Positions 1 through 6,136 are shown, counted from the first letter of the stretch. The stretch is DNA of 6,212 nt from JAJYVT01 sp035534455 (GCA_035534455.1 DATLRV010000053.1:1-6212), one strand, 5' to 3'. The notes: generated by a model not told the origin, from the letters alone. Numbers and translations are program-made.

Positions 1-59
1 CCAGCTTCGAGGAGCTGGGCCGCCTCCTCGAAGTCGACCCAGCGGTCGTCGTCGCCCAT
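1..59 (-). CDS. N-terminal fragment of a small protein, possibly excisionase-type helix-turn-helix
   Basis: Reading leftwards from an ATG at 59-57 the frame is open to the window edge and gives MGDDDRWVDFEEAAQLLEAG. The stretch WVDFEEAAQLLEAG looks like the first helix of MerR/excisionase-type helix-turn-helix domains, which often begin 'x-S/T-x-x-E-A-A-x-x-L'. A good ribosome binding site (AAGGTGG on the minus strand) lies about 8 bases upstream of the ATG. The gene is divergent from the PadR cluster and shares a 205-base spacer with it. Only 19 residues are visible, so the family is a guess; that it is a real gene start is more secure. Confidence 0.5.
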   Translation of the reverse strand, partial: MGDDDRWVDFEEAAQLLEA

Positions 60-67
60 CGCCGTGC

Positions 68-75
68 ACCACCTT
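68..75 (-). promoter_or_regulatory. Ribosome binding site of the leftward gene
   Basis: On the minus strand this reads AAGGTGGT, a good match to the anti-Shine-Dalgarno, with 8 bases before the ATG at 59. It supports that start codon. Confidence 0.5.
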
Positions 76-116
76 CGCCCTCGTCCGCCGCAGTCGACCC
101 TACCGCCGCACACTGC

Positions 117-167
117 CTGCCCTCTCGTGACCCGGGCTCGCGCGGTTCGGTGGTCACCCGACGGCAG
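117..167. repeat. Interrupted inverted repeat in the divergent spacer
   Basis: CTGCC (117-121) and GTGACC (127-132) are mirrored by GGTCAC (152-157) and GGCAG (163-167). The two arms have equal 5-base interruptions, and two of those five positions also pair, so 13 of 16 positions match around a 19-base centre. No T-run follows, so it is not an intrinsic terminator. It could be a regulator site for the leftward gene or a structured leader; in such GC-rich DNA it may also be chance. Confidence 0.35.
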
Positions 168-196
168 GTCCCTGGCGTTCTCGTAGACCACCCCTG

Positions 197-225
197 TTGA
201 CCGGCTCGTCGAGGCGCCGTATGAT
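197..225 (+). promoter_or_regulatory. Promoter of padR and ATPase 1
   Basis: A -35 like element TTGACC (197-202) is separated by 17 bases from a -10 like element TATGAT (220-225). The spacing is ideal for a housekeeping sigma factor. The -10 overlaps the first two bases of the dyad at 224-234, so a protein bound there would block RNA polymerase. The ATG of padR lies 39 bases downstream of the -10. Confidence 0.65.
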
Positions 226-234
226 ACTCAGTAT
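224..234 (+). promoter_or_regulatory. Putative PadR operator, copy 1
   Basis: ATACTCAGTAT is a perfect 5-base inverted repeat around a single central C. Three further outer positions (GTA at 219-221, TAC at 237-239) also pair after a 2-base mismatch, giving 8 of 10 paired positions per arm. The same 11 bases occur once more, at 1638-1648, and again sit on a -10 element. AT-rich dyads of this size are typical targets of dimeric PadR winged-helix repressors, and such regulators usually bind their own promoter. The assignment to the adjacent PadR gene is inference from position. Confidence 0.65.
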
Positions 235-264
235 GGTACCGGACCTTGGCCGTGGGGGTGCCCC

Positions 265-846
265 ATGAGCGTCCGGCACGCCCTGCTCGCCCTCCTGAGC
301 GACGGTCCCAAGTACGGCCTGCAGCTCCGACAGGAGTTCGAAGAGAGCACCGGCCAGATCTGGCCCCTGAACGTCGGGCAGGTCTACACGACGCTCCAGC
401 GACTCGAGCGCGACGAACTGATCGAGTCAGACGACCGTGGCGAGGAGGCCGGTCCGCAGAACGTCTTCCGGATCACCGCGACTGGTCGCAAGGAGCTCGA
501 CGCCTGGTTGAGCACGCCCCCGGACATGACCTCGCCGCCGCGCGACGAGCTCGTGATCAAGGTGCTCGCCGCACTCCGGGTCCCCGGCGTCTCGGTGCGC
601 GACGTGATCCAAGTGCACCGCCGCTACGTGGTCCAGCTGATGCAGCAGTGGACGCGCCTCAAGGAGGACGAGGCGGCGTTCGACCTCACCTTCGCCCTGG
701 TCGCAGACGCCGAGCTGCTCCGCTTGGACTCGGTGGTGCGCTGGCTCGACGCCGCCGATGGCCGCCTGCAGCGCGCGGCCCTCGACGCGCCGCCGGCCGG
801 CACGCCCGGCCCGCTCATCCGCCGGCGGTTGGTCGCACGGCGATGA
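265..846 (+). CDS. PadR-family transcriptional repressor
   Basis: This 193-residue protein is a cytoplasmic DNA-binding regulator that probably represses the ABC genes around it. The N-terminal winged helix-turn-helix (about 5-80) shows the PadR signature: ALLALLSDGPKYGLQLRQEFE, then W-x-L-N-x-G-Q-V-Y-T-T-L-Q-R-L at 33-47 as recognition helix, and a wing ending in FRITATGRKELDAWL (68-82). Residues from about 95 to 175 form a helical C-terminal region of the Vir_act_alpha_C type, used for dimerisation in the larger PadR members. The ATG at 265 has a weak G-rich binding site (GGGGGTG, 254-260) and fits the family's normal N-terminus. Its stop overlaps the start of ATPase 1 by 4 bases, so the two are translationally coupled. 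PadR repressors paired with drug or peptide exporters commonly respond to the exported molecule; the ligand here is unknown. Confidence 0.92.
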   Translation: MSVRHALLALLSDGPKYGLQLRQEFEESTGQIWPLNVGQVYTTLQRLERDELIESDDRGEEAGPQNVFRITATGRKELDAWLSTPPDMTSPPRDELVIKVLAALRVPGVSVRDVIQVHRRYVVQLMQQWTRLKEDEAAFDLTFALVADAELLRLDSVVRWLDAADGRLQRAALDAPPAGTPGPLIRRRLVARR

Positions 847-1571
847 CCTACCTCGAGCTGCACGGCGTGTCGAAGACCTACGGGAACGGTGCCGGGGAGG
901 TGCACGCACTCGCCGACGTCGACCTCGCCGTCGACCGCGGCTCGCTCGTCGCGGTGATGGGACCGAGCGGCTCGGGGAAGTCGACGCTGCTCACGATCGC
1001 CGGGAGCCTCGAGGAGCCCACGTCCGGCGACGTGGTGATCGACGGGCGCTCGCTTGCAACCATGTCGCGCAACGACAAGGCGCGCCTGCGCCGCAGGACC
1101 GTCGGCTACGTGTTCCAGGAGTTCAACCTGCTGGCAGGTCTCACCGCCGCAGAGAACGTGTCACTGCCGCTCGAGCTCGACGGCGTCGCGCCCAAGAAGG
1201 CGCACCTCGCCGGCATGGCCGTGCTCGACGGCCTCGGACTCGCCGATCGAGCGTCGCACTACCCCGACGAGCTCTCGGGAGGTGAGCGGCAACGTGTCGC
1301 CATCGCCCGTGCGATCGTCGGGGAACGCTCGCTGCTCCTCGCGGACGAGCCGTCGGGCGCGCTCGACTCGATGAACGGGGAGGCGGTCATGCGGATGATC
1401 CTCGCCGCGTGCCACCGGGGCGTCGCGGCGATGGTCGTGACCCACGACGCACAGCTCGCGTCGTGGGCGGACAAGGTGGTGTTCATCCGCGACGGACGGG
1501 TTGTCGACCACACGGTGCCGCCACCCGCCCCCGAATCGTTCCTCGCCGAGCTCCCGGCGCCCCGCCGGTAG
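843..1571 (+). CDS. ABC transporter ATPase, MacB/LolD type (ATPase 1)
   Basis: The 242-residue ATPase energises a membrane permease from the cytoplasm. It has a complete nucleotide-binding set: Walker A GPSGSGKST at 40-48, Q-loop Q92 within YVFQEFNLL, signature LSGGE at 144-148, Walker B ending in ADE (167-169, catalytic E169), D-loop GALD at 172-175 and switch histidine H201. The FQEFNLL and SLPLEL stretches are typical of the MacB/LolD/FtsE group that drives FtsX-fold permeases. I place the start at the ATG at 843, which overlaps the padR stop (ATGA); the frame is open further upstream, but that part runs inside padR and reads as low-complexity Arg/Pro-rich shadow. It is about 77% identical by hand count to ATPase 2 over 222 residues without gaps, yet has no permease of its own next to it. 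It may share the downstream permease. Its tail after residue 222 is unrelated to that of ATPase 2. Confidence 0.92.
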   Translation: MTYLELHGVSKTYGNGAGEVHALADVDLAVDRGSLVAVMGPSGSGKSTLLTIAGSLEEPTSGDVVIDGRSLATMSRNDKARLRRRTVGYVFQEFNLLAGLTAAENVSLPLELDGVAPKKAHLAGMAVLDGLGLADRASHYPDELSGGERQRVAIARAIVGERSLLLADEPSGALDSMNGEAVMRMILAACHRGVAAMVVTHDAQLASWADKVVFIRDGRVVDHTVPPPAPESFLAELPAPRR

Positions 1572-1614
1572 CGGGCTCCACGCCAGTCTGCCGAGCCGGG
1601 AGACGGACCAGATC

Positions 1615-1642
1615 TTGACGTCGACTCACTCGATAATATACT
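1615..1642 (+). promoter_or_regulatory. Promoter of the ATPase 2-permease-cytochrome unit
   Basis: TTGACG (1615-1620) and TATACT (1637-1642) are separated by 16 bases. Both hexamers are near consensus for a housekeeping sigma factor. The -10 lies almost wholly inside the dyad at 1638-1648. The surrounding AT-rich patch stands out in an otherwise very GC-rich region. No convincing terminator lies between the ATPase 1 stop and this promoter, so read-through from the padR unit is possible. Confidence 0.7.
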
Positions 1643-1648
1643 CAGTAT
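1638..1648 (+). promoter_or_regulatory. Putative PadR operator, copy 2
   Basis: The 11 bases ATACTCAGTAT are identical to copy 1 at 224-234, including the same central C in the same orientation, while the bases on either side differ. The dyad covers the -10 element of the second promoter. Retention of exactly the dyad in unrelated flanks argues for a bound regulator, most simply the PadR protein encoded upstream. The core then lies 55 bases ahead of the ATPase 2 start. Confidence 0.68.
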
Positions 1649-1690
1649 TCATACGGATCGCCGAGGGTCGCCCGAAAGCCGCCCGGGCGG

Positions 1691-1700
1691 GGGGGAGAGG
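1691..1700 (+). promoter_or_regulatory. Ribosome binding site of ATPase 2
   Basis: The purine run GGGGGAGAGG ends 3 bases before the ATG at 1704, with its GGGGAG core about 6 bases away. It fixes the start of ATPase 2 and is the strongest Shine-Dalgarno in the cluster. Confidence 0.55.
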
Positions 1701-1703
1701 CAA

Positions 1704-2474
1704 ATGAGCCTCCTCGAGCTTCACGACGTGTCGAAGTGCTACGGCGTCGGCGCTACCGAGATTCGTGCATTGAACGATGTCGCGCTCTGCGTCGACGAGG
1801 GTGATCTCGTGGCGGTGATGGGGCCGTCGGGCTCGGGCAAGTCGACGATGCTCACGATCGCCGGAAGCCTGGAAGAGCCCACCACCGGGGACGTGCGGAT
1901 CGCCGGCACATCCCTGCCGCAGCTGACGCGCAACGAGAGGGCGCGCCTACGCCGCAGGACCATTGGCTACGTGTTCCAGGAGTTCAATCTCCTGCCGGGG
2001 CTCAGCGCCGCCGAGAACGTCTCGCTGCCGCTCGAGCTCGACGGCGTCCCGTCGCGCAAGGCGCACCTTGCGGCGATGAGCGCGCTCGACGAGCTCGGAC
2101 TCGCCGATCGAGCGGACCACTATCCCGACCAGCTCTCTGGTGGCGAGCGCCAGCGCGTGGCGATCGCCCGCGCCGTGGTGGGAGAGCGGCGGCTCGTGCT
2201 CGCGGACGAGCCGTCGGGCGCGCTCGACTCGGCGAACGGCGAGGCGGTGATGTCGATCCTCCGCGGCGCCTGCGATCGGGGGGTCGCCGCGGTCGTGGTC
2301 ACCCACGACGCGCACCTCGCCTCCTGGGCCGACCGGGTCGTCTTCCTCCGGGACGGGCGCATCGCCGACGCGCCCACGGCCGGCGTACCCACTGCGGGCG
2401 TACCCGATCGGTCGAGCACGCCCAGAGCCGGCGACACCGCGACGGCCGACGAGCGCCTCGGGGGGTCACGGTGA
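1704..2474 (+). CDS. ABC transporter ATPase, MacB/LolD type (ATPase 2)
   Basis: The 256-residue ATPase has every nucleotide-binding motif at the same residue numbers as ATPase 1: Walker A 40-48, Q92, LSGGE 144-148, ADE 167-169, H201. It is the likely partner of the permease, because its stop overlaps the permease GTG by 4 bases (GTGA). It is the first gene after the second promoter and operator. Beyond residue 222 the protein ends in a Pro/Ala/Gly/Thr-rich tail of about 34 residues that begins with a duplicated PTAGV and is unlikely to be folded. The near-identity to ATPase 1 without gaps points to tandem duplication or to two copies kept similar by gene conversion. Substrate cannot be read from the ATPase. 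Confidence 0.93.
   Translation: MSLLELHDVSKCYGVGATEIRALNDVALCVDEGDLVAVMGPSGSGKSTMLTIAGSLEEPTTGDVRIAGTSLPQLTRNERARLRRRTIGYVFQEFNLLPGLSAAENVSLPLELDGVPSRKAHLAAMSALDELGLADRADHYPDQLSGGERQRVAIARAVVGERRLVLADEPSGALDSANGEAVMSILRGACDRGVAAVVVTHDAHLASWADRVVFLRDGRIADAPTAGVPTAGVPDRSSTPRAGDTATADERLGGSR
2373..2402 (+). repeat. Tandem 15-base repeat in the tail of ATPase 2
   Basis: Two adjacent 15-base units (2373-2387 and 2388-2402) match at 13 of 15 positions and encode PTAGV twice. The unit is a multiple of three, so copy-number slippage would only lengthen or shorten the disordered tail. Confidence 0.6.
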
Positions 2475-5005
2475 GCGCGACGGCGCCCGGGCGGGACGCA
2501 CGAAGGCGTCGTCGCGCCGACGGCGGTGCCCCCGCACGCCGCGCCGTCGTCCGGTGGGCATGGCGCCTCTTCCGCCGGGAATGGCGTCAGCAGTTCCTCA
2601 TCTTCGCCCTGATCACGGTCGCGGTCGGCGCGACCATCGTGGGGTCGGCGGTGGCGACGAACGACCCCCAGCCCGCGAACTTCGGGTTCGGGAGCGCCCA
2701 GGACCTCGTGTCCTTCCCCGACGACGGCGCGCACACGGCGAGCGTGCTCTCGAAGCTCGAGCACCGCGTCCGTCGCGTGGAGGTGATCGAGCAGAAGCCG
2801 GTGACCATCCCCGGGTCGGTGAACACCTTCCAGTTGGTGGCCGAGGACCCGAACGGGCCGTTCACCGGGCCCATGCTCTCGCTTCTTGCGGGTCGCTATC
2901 CCTCCGGTCCCGCAGAGGTCGCGGTAACCAGGGGCGTCGCGGCGGACTTCCACCTTCGCGTCGGTGGGCGCTGGCGCGTGGGCGGCGCCGCGCGCACGGT
3001 CGTCGGCGTGGTCGACGACCCCCTGAGCCTCCTCGACGAGTTCGCGCTGGTCGTGCCCGGCCAGGTGCGCCGGCCAAGCCAGGTGACCGCCCTCTTCGAC
3101 GCGAACGGCAAGTCCCTCACGTCGCTCGGCGCACGGGTCGCGACGCCCGCGTCCGTCGCCCGGTCGAAGATCTTCAACCCCGAGACGATCTCCCTCGCGG
3201 CGTTGGTCGTCGGGATGCTCCTCATCGCCCTCGTCTCGGTCGGTGGCTTCACCGTCCTCGCGCAGCGCCGGCTGCGGTCGATCGGGATGCTCGAGTCGAC
3301 GGGAGCGACTGACCACCACGTCAGCCTCGTCATCCGGGCGAACGGTGTTGTCGTGGGTCTCGCCGGCGCGGTGGCGGGCTTCGGGCTTGGGCTCGCCGCA
3401 TGGCTCGCGTACCGTCCGAGCCTCGAACAGAGCTCCCATCACGTGATCGGCGTCCTGGCACTCTCGTGGACCGTCGTCGGCGCCGCGATGGTGCTCGCCG
3501 TGGTCGCCGCGTACGTCGCCGCCATGCGGCCGGCGAGGGGGATCACGAAGGTGCCGATCGTCGCCGCGCTCTCCGGGCGACCCGAGCCTCCCCGCATGGT
3601 CCACCGCTCGGCGGTCCCCGGCATCGTCTTCCTCGCTGCCGGCTTCCTCCTGCTCGGCTATGCGGGCAGCTCGAACCACGGCAACGGCAGCGGGGGGATG
3701 CCCGAGCTCGTGGTCGGGATCGTGCTGCTCATTCCCGGGCTGATCCTGCTCGCCCCGTTCTTCCTCTCGCTCACTGCGAGGCTTGCCAAGCCGTTGCCGC
3801 TCGCGGGGCGTCTCGCGTTGCGCGACCTCGCGCGGTACCGGGCGCGCTCGGGCTCGGCGCTCGCGGCGATCAGCGTGGCCGTCCTCGTCGCGGTGATCGT
3901 GGTGCTCGCCGCTTCGGCCCGCTACGGGAACGTCTTCGACTACGCCGGCCCGAACCTCGCCTCCAACCAGCTCCTCCTGCAGCCGAGCGTGCGGTTGACA
4001 GGCCGGCCCAGCAGGATGGTCGAGAAGCCGCCGCCGTCCAACGTGCCGAGCCGCGCCCAGCTGACGGCGCACGCCGGGGCGATCGCGTCGTCGCTCGACG
4101 CCACGCTCGTCTCCCTCAAGATGCCCACGGCGGGGCTGGCCGGCACGAACCTCGGGCGCAACTGGAACGGCCCCGTCTACGTCGCGACGCCCGCGCTCCT
4201 CGAGGCGTTCGGAATCTCACCGTCGCAGATCGACCCGAACGCGGACATCTTGAGCTCTCGCCCGGGTCTCGCAGGCGTGTCGAGCCTCGTCCTGCGGTAC
4301 GGGACATCGACACCGAAGCAGAGCGCGGCTCCGGGTGCGCCGGGGAGGACAACACTGCGGAGCTGCACCCCCGCCAGGCACTGCCTCGCGCACCCGGTGG
4401 TGCAGGAGATCGGCTCGTTGCCGGCGGGGACCTCCGCGCCGAACACGGTCATCACCGAGCACGCCATGCGCGAGTTCCACATCACCGCGACGGCGTCCAC
4501 ATGGCTCGTCCAGGGTGCCCAGCCCTTCAGCGCGTCGCAGATCGCCAGTGCGCGGCTCGCGGCGTCGACCACCCAGCTCGCCGTGGAGGCGAAGAACGAC
4601 CAGCCGACGTCCACGGCGGTCACCCGCTGGGCGACGATCTTCGGGATCGTGATCGCCCTCGGGGTCCTCGGGATGTCGGTTGGCCTCGTGCGGAGCGAGA
4701 CGGCGAGCGACCTCCGGACGCTCACCGCCACCGGTGCCTCGAGCTTCACCCGCCGCACCCTCACCGCCGTGACCGCCGGCGCCCTGGGGTTCCTCGGCGC
4801 CATCCTCGGCGTCACGGGGGGCTACATCGGCATGATCGGATGGATCCGCGACAATTCGCTCAACGGCGGCATCGCGGCGCTCGCCAACATCCCGGTGGGC
4901 AATCTCCTCGTGATCCTCCTCGGCATGCCCGCCTTCGCCGCTCTCGTGGGCTGGCTCCTCGCCGGCCGGGAGCCCGCCGCCGTGGCCCGCCGGCCAATCG
5001 AGTAG
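2471..5005 (+). CDS. FtsX/MacB-like ABC transporter permease, 10 predicted TM helices
   Basis: The 844-residue membrane protein is the permease of the exporter. After an Arg-rich cytoplasmic N-terminus (about 1-40) there is TM1 (42-62), an extracytoplasmic domain (about 65-238, MacB periplasmic-core-like), then TM2-TM4 (241-264, 289-313, 325-352), a central pair TM5-TM6 (381-398, 411-436), TM7 (461-483), a second extracytoplasmic domain (about 484-717) and TM8-TM10 (718-741, 766-791, 808-831). This is the duplicated FtsX layout of long actinobacterial permeases. The elbow RRLRSIGMLESTGATDHHV (266-284) after TM2 is the classic FtsX-domain motif; the equivalent after TM8 is RSETASDLRTLTATGAS (741-757). 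The second outer domain holds the only two cysteines, C632 and C638, which could form a disulfide. Start GTG at 2471 overlaps the ATPase 2 stop. Export of a lipid, peptide or drug, or mechanical signalling across the membrane, are all known for this fold; which applies is unknown. Confidence 0.9.
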   Translation: MSATAPGRDARRRRRADGGAPARRAVVRWAWRLFRREWRQQFLIFALITVAVGATIVGSAVATNDPQPANFGFGSAQDLVSFPDDGAHTASVLSKLEHRVRRVEVIEQKPVTIPGSVNTFQLVAEDPNGPFTGPMLSLLAGRYPSGPAEVAVTRGVAADFHLRVGGRWRVGGAARTVVGVVDDPLSLLDEFALVVPGQVRRPSQVTALFDANGKSLTSLGARVATPASVARSKIFNPETISLAALVVGMLLIALVSVGGFTVLAQRRLRSIGMLESTGATDHHVSLVIRANGVVVGLAGAVAGFGLGLAAWLAYRPSLEQSSHHVIGVLALSWTVVGAAMVLAVVAAYVAAMRPARGITKVPIVAALSGRPEPPRMVHRSAVPGIVFLAAGFLLLGYAGSSNHGNGSGGMPELVVGIVLLIPGLILLAPFFLSLTARLAKPLPLAGRLALRDLARYRARSGSALAAISVAVLVAVIVVLAASARYGNVFDYAGPNLASNQLLLQPSVRLTGRPSRMVEKPPPSNVPSRAQLTAHAGAIASSLDATLVSLKMPTAGLAGTNLGRNWNGPVYVATPALLEAFGISPSQIDPNADILSSRPGLAGVSSLVLRYGTSTPKQSAAPGAPGRTTLRSCTPARHCLAHPVVQEIGSLPAGTSAPNTVITEHAMREFHITATASTWLVQGAQPFSASQIASARLAASTTQLAVEAKNDQPTSTAVTRWATIFGIVIALGVLGMSVGLVRSETASDLRTLTATGASSFTRRTLTAVTAGALGFLGAILGVTGGYIGMIGWIRDNSLNGGIAALANIPVGNLLVILLGMPAFAALVGWLLAGREPAAVARRPIE

Positions 5006-5509
5006 GTGCTGCGCACTCCCCTCGAGCGGCCAACGGCGGCGGCGCTCGACCAGCGCGCCGAGCGCCGCGCCGCGTGGCGTGTCCGATCCCGCTGGGTCGT
5101 CCACCTCGGGCTCCTATGCACGGCCGCGGCAGCGCTCGGAACGCTCCAGCTGCTCCATGTGCACGTCGACTACCACACCGTCGTGGGCCTCGTGTTCGTC
5201 GGGCTGGTGGTCGTGCACCTCGCCCAGCGCCGGCATACCCTCGTCCGAATGGCCGCGCAGCTCGTCGCGGCCAAGGTGTCCGTTCAGCGTCGGTTCCGGC
5301 TCACCGTCTCCGATGTCGTCCTCGCGTTGCTCACGCTGAACGTCCTTGTGTCAGGGGTCGTGGACTGGGGACGCGGCTCGCCGGCCCAGCTCCCGATTCC
5401 GCGGCCGTTCTACCGATGGCACCTCGACTCGGGGATCCTCCTCGTCGCGTACCTGGTGGCGCACGTCGTGCGGCGCCGGAAGCGGCTCCGGCGTTCGACG
5501 ATCCGCTGA
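5006..5509 (+). CDS. Four-helix membrane protein, probable di-haem cytochrome b (DUF4405-like)
   Basis: The 167-residue protein has an Arg-rich N-terminus and four likely TM helices: about 30-50, 57-73, 101-119 and 138-155, ending in a positively charged tail (RRRKRLRR) that should face the cytoplasm. Helix 2 carries H57-x3-G61-x9-H71 and helix 4 carries H139-x3-G143-x9-H153. Two histidines 14 residues apart on each of two helices is how di-haem b-type cytochromes hold their haems, one near each membrane face. The overall pattern resembles the DUF4405/cytochrome b561-like small membrane cytochromes; I infer electron transfer across the membrane, with partners unknown. The GTG start follows directly on the permease stop (TAG then GTG) with no clear binding site of its own, so translation is probably by re-initiation, in step with the permease. 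It could instead be a histidine-rich accessory subunit without haem. Confidence 0.8.
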   Translation: MLRTPLERPTAAALDQRAERRAAWRVRSRWVVHLGLLCTAAAALGTLQLLHVHVDYHTVVGLVFVGLVVVHLAQRRHTLVRMAAQLVAAKVSVQRRFRLTVSDVVLALLTLNVLVSGVVDWGRGSPAQLPIPRPFYRWHLDSGILLVAYLVAHVVRRRKRLRRSTIR

Positions 5510-5549
5510 GGGCGAGTGCGCGCAGCTCCCTGCCAGTCAAGCTGAGACC

Positions 5550-6062
5550 CTAGGACCGGTCGTAGCGCGAGGCCGCCATGCCGTCGCGGAGGATCGCCGC
5601 GACCGCTTCCTCCGGCGTCAGCGTGGAGGTGTCGAGCCACAGACCGCGGGAGGGCGTGGCGTCGAGTGCCTCGCCGAGTGCCGCGATCGCGTCCTCGAGC
5701 GACCTCCCGGGAACGAACCAGTCGAGATACGAGGTCTTTCCCCGGCCACGCTCGCGCGCCGCGATCGCGTCGACGGACGGCGAGAGCACGACGAGGTGGA
5801 CGTCGGCGCCGGAGATCGAGTCGAGCCATCGTGCGACGTCGTCTCCCATGACGATGTCGCTGTAGACGAAGTCGAACCCGTGGTCCGCGTAGAACTGTGC
5901 GAGCCGGGCGGATGCTTCGTGGCGCAGCCGCAACTGACGGAGCGCTTCGGCGCTCGGCTCCGGCGTCATGTCGACCCTCCCCTTCACCACCATCCGGTAG
6001 AGGTGGTCGTCGTCGAACCACGCGGAGGGGCCCTCGAGGGCCTCGGCCAACCGCCGGCCCAC
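5550..6062 (-). CDS. P-loop phosphotransferase-like protein, truncated at its 5' end (Walker A missing)
   Basis: The 170-residue frame, read from a GTG at 6062, matches the body of small P-loop kinases of the AAA_33/chloramphenicol-phosphotransferase-like group, which phosphorylate small molecules. Visible parts are the substrate-side motif WFDDDHLYRM (15-24), a Walker B-like strand FDFVYSDIVM (63-72), the strand VHLVVLSPS (88-96), the arginine-rich lid RERGRGK (103-109) and the closing segment LWLDTSTLTPEEAVAAIL (141-158). The family normally begins with beta-strand 1 and G-x4-G-K-S/T, about 10-15 residues before 'GRRLAEAL'. Here the frame upstream of the GTG reads GNRATPTV and then meets a TGA (6086-6084), so no Walker A exists. 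Without it the protein should not bind ATP, and the gene is probably a remnant. It converges on the cytochrome gene with a 40-base gap and seems unrelated to the ABC cluster in function. Confidence 0.75.
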   Translation of the reverse strand: MGRRLAEALEGPSAWFDDDHLYRMVVKGRVDMTPEPSAEALRQLRLRHEASARLAQFYADHGFDFVYSDIVMGDDVARWLDSISGADVHLVVLSPSVDAIAARERGRGKTSYLDWFVPGRSLEDAIAALGEALDATPSRGLWLDTSTLTPEEAVAAILRDGMAASRYDRS

Positions 6063-6077
6063 GGTCGGGGTCGCCCT

Positions 6078-6136
6078 GTTGCCTCACGTCAAGACCTCCG
6101 GGAACGCTGATTCGTTGCCTCACCAAGAATCTCCGG
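6078..6136. repeat. Pair of imperfect direct repeats upstream of the truncated kinase
   Basis: GTTGCCTCAC occurs at 6078-6087 and again at 6114-6123. Each copy is followed, with small indels, by CAAGA (6090-6094 and 6124-6128) and CTCCGG (6096-6101 and 6131-6136). The unit is therefore about 24 bases with a spacing of 35-36 bases. Repeats of this kind are found at the ends of some insertion sequences as transposase binding sites, and as relics of local duplication. No matching inverted copy is in the window, so the element type cannot be named. Confidence 0.55.

Noticed and set aside
246..842. Upstream extension of the ATPase 1 frame
   Set aside because: The frame is open but runs inside padR and gives low-complexity Arg/Pro sequence. 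The ATPase homology begins at the ATG at 843, which overlaps the padR stop.
1561..1575. Hairpin CCCGC-CGGTA-GCGGG at the ATPase 1 stop, considered as a terminator
   Set aside because: The stem is only 5 bases, it spans the stop codon and no T-run follows.
2120..4072. A 650-codon minus-strand open frame opposite ATPase 2 and the permease
   Set aside because: Its composition (Arg, Asp, His, Gly, Glu) is the usual antisense image of GC-rich coding DNA and no motif is recognisable.
4217..5104. A 295-codon minus-strand open frame opposite the permease C-terminus
   Set aside because: It is antisense to conserved membrane helices and has no recognisable domain or ribosome binding site.
5510..5549. 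Possible bidirectional terminator between the convergent genes
   Set aside because: The 40 bases contain short AGCT and GCGCGC palindromes but no stem with a T-run on either strand.
3400..5553. A 717-codon plus-strand open frame overlapping the permease and cytochrome genes
   Set aside because: It is extremely Arg/Pro/Ala-rich without domains or membrane segments, and lies over two well-supported genes in another frame. It is a product of high GC content.
5346..6110. A 254-codon plus-strand open frame over the truncated kinase
   Set aside because: The minus-strand frame has clear kinase motifs and the plus-strand frame has none.
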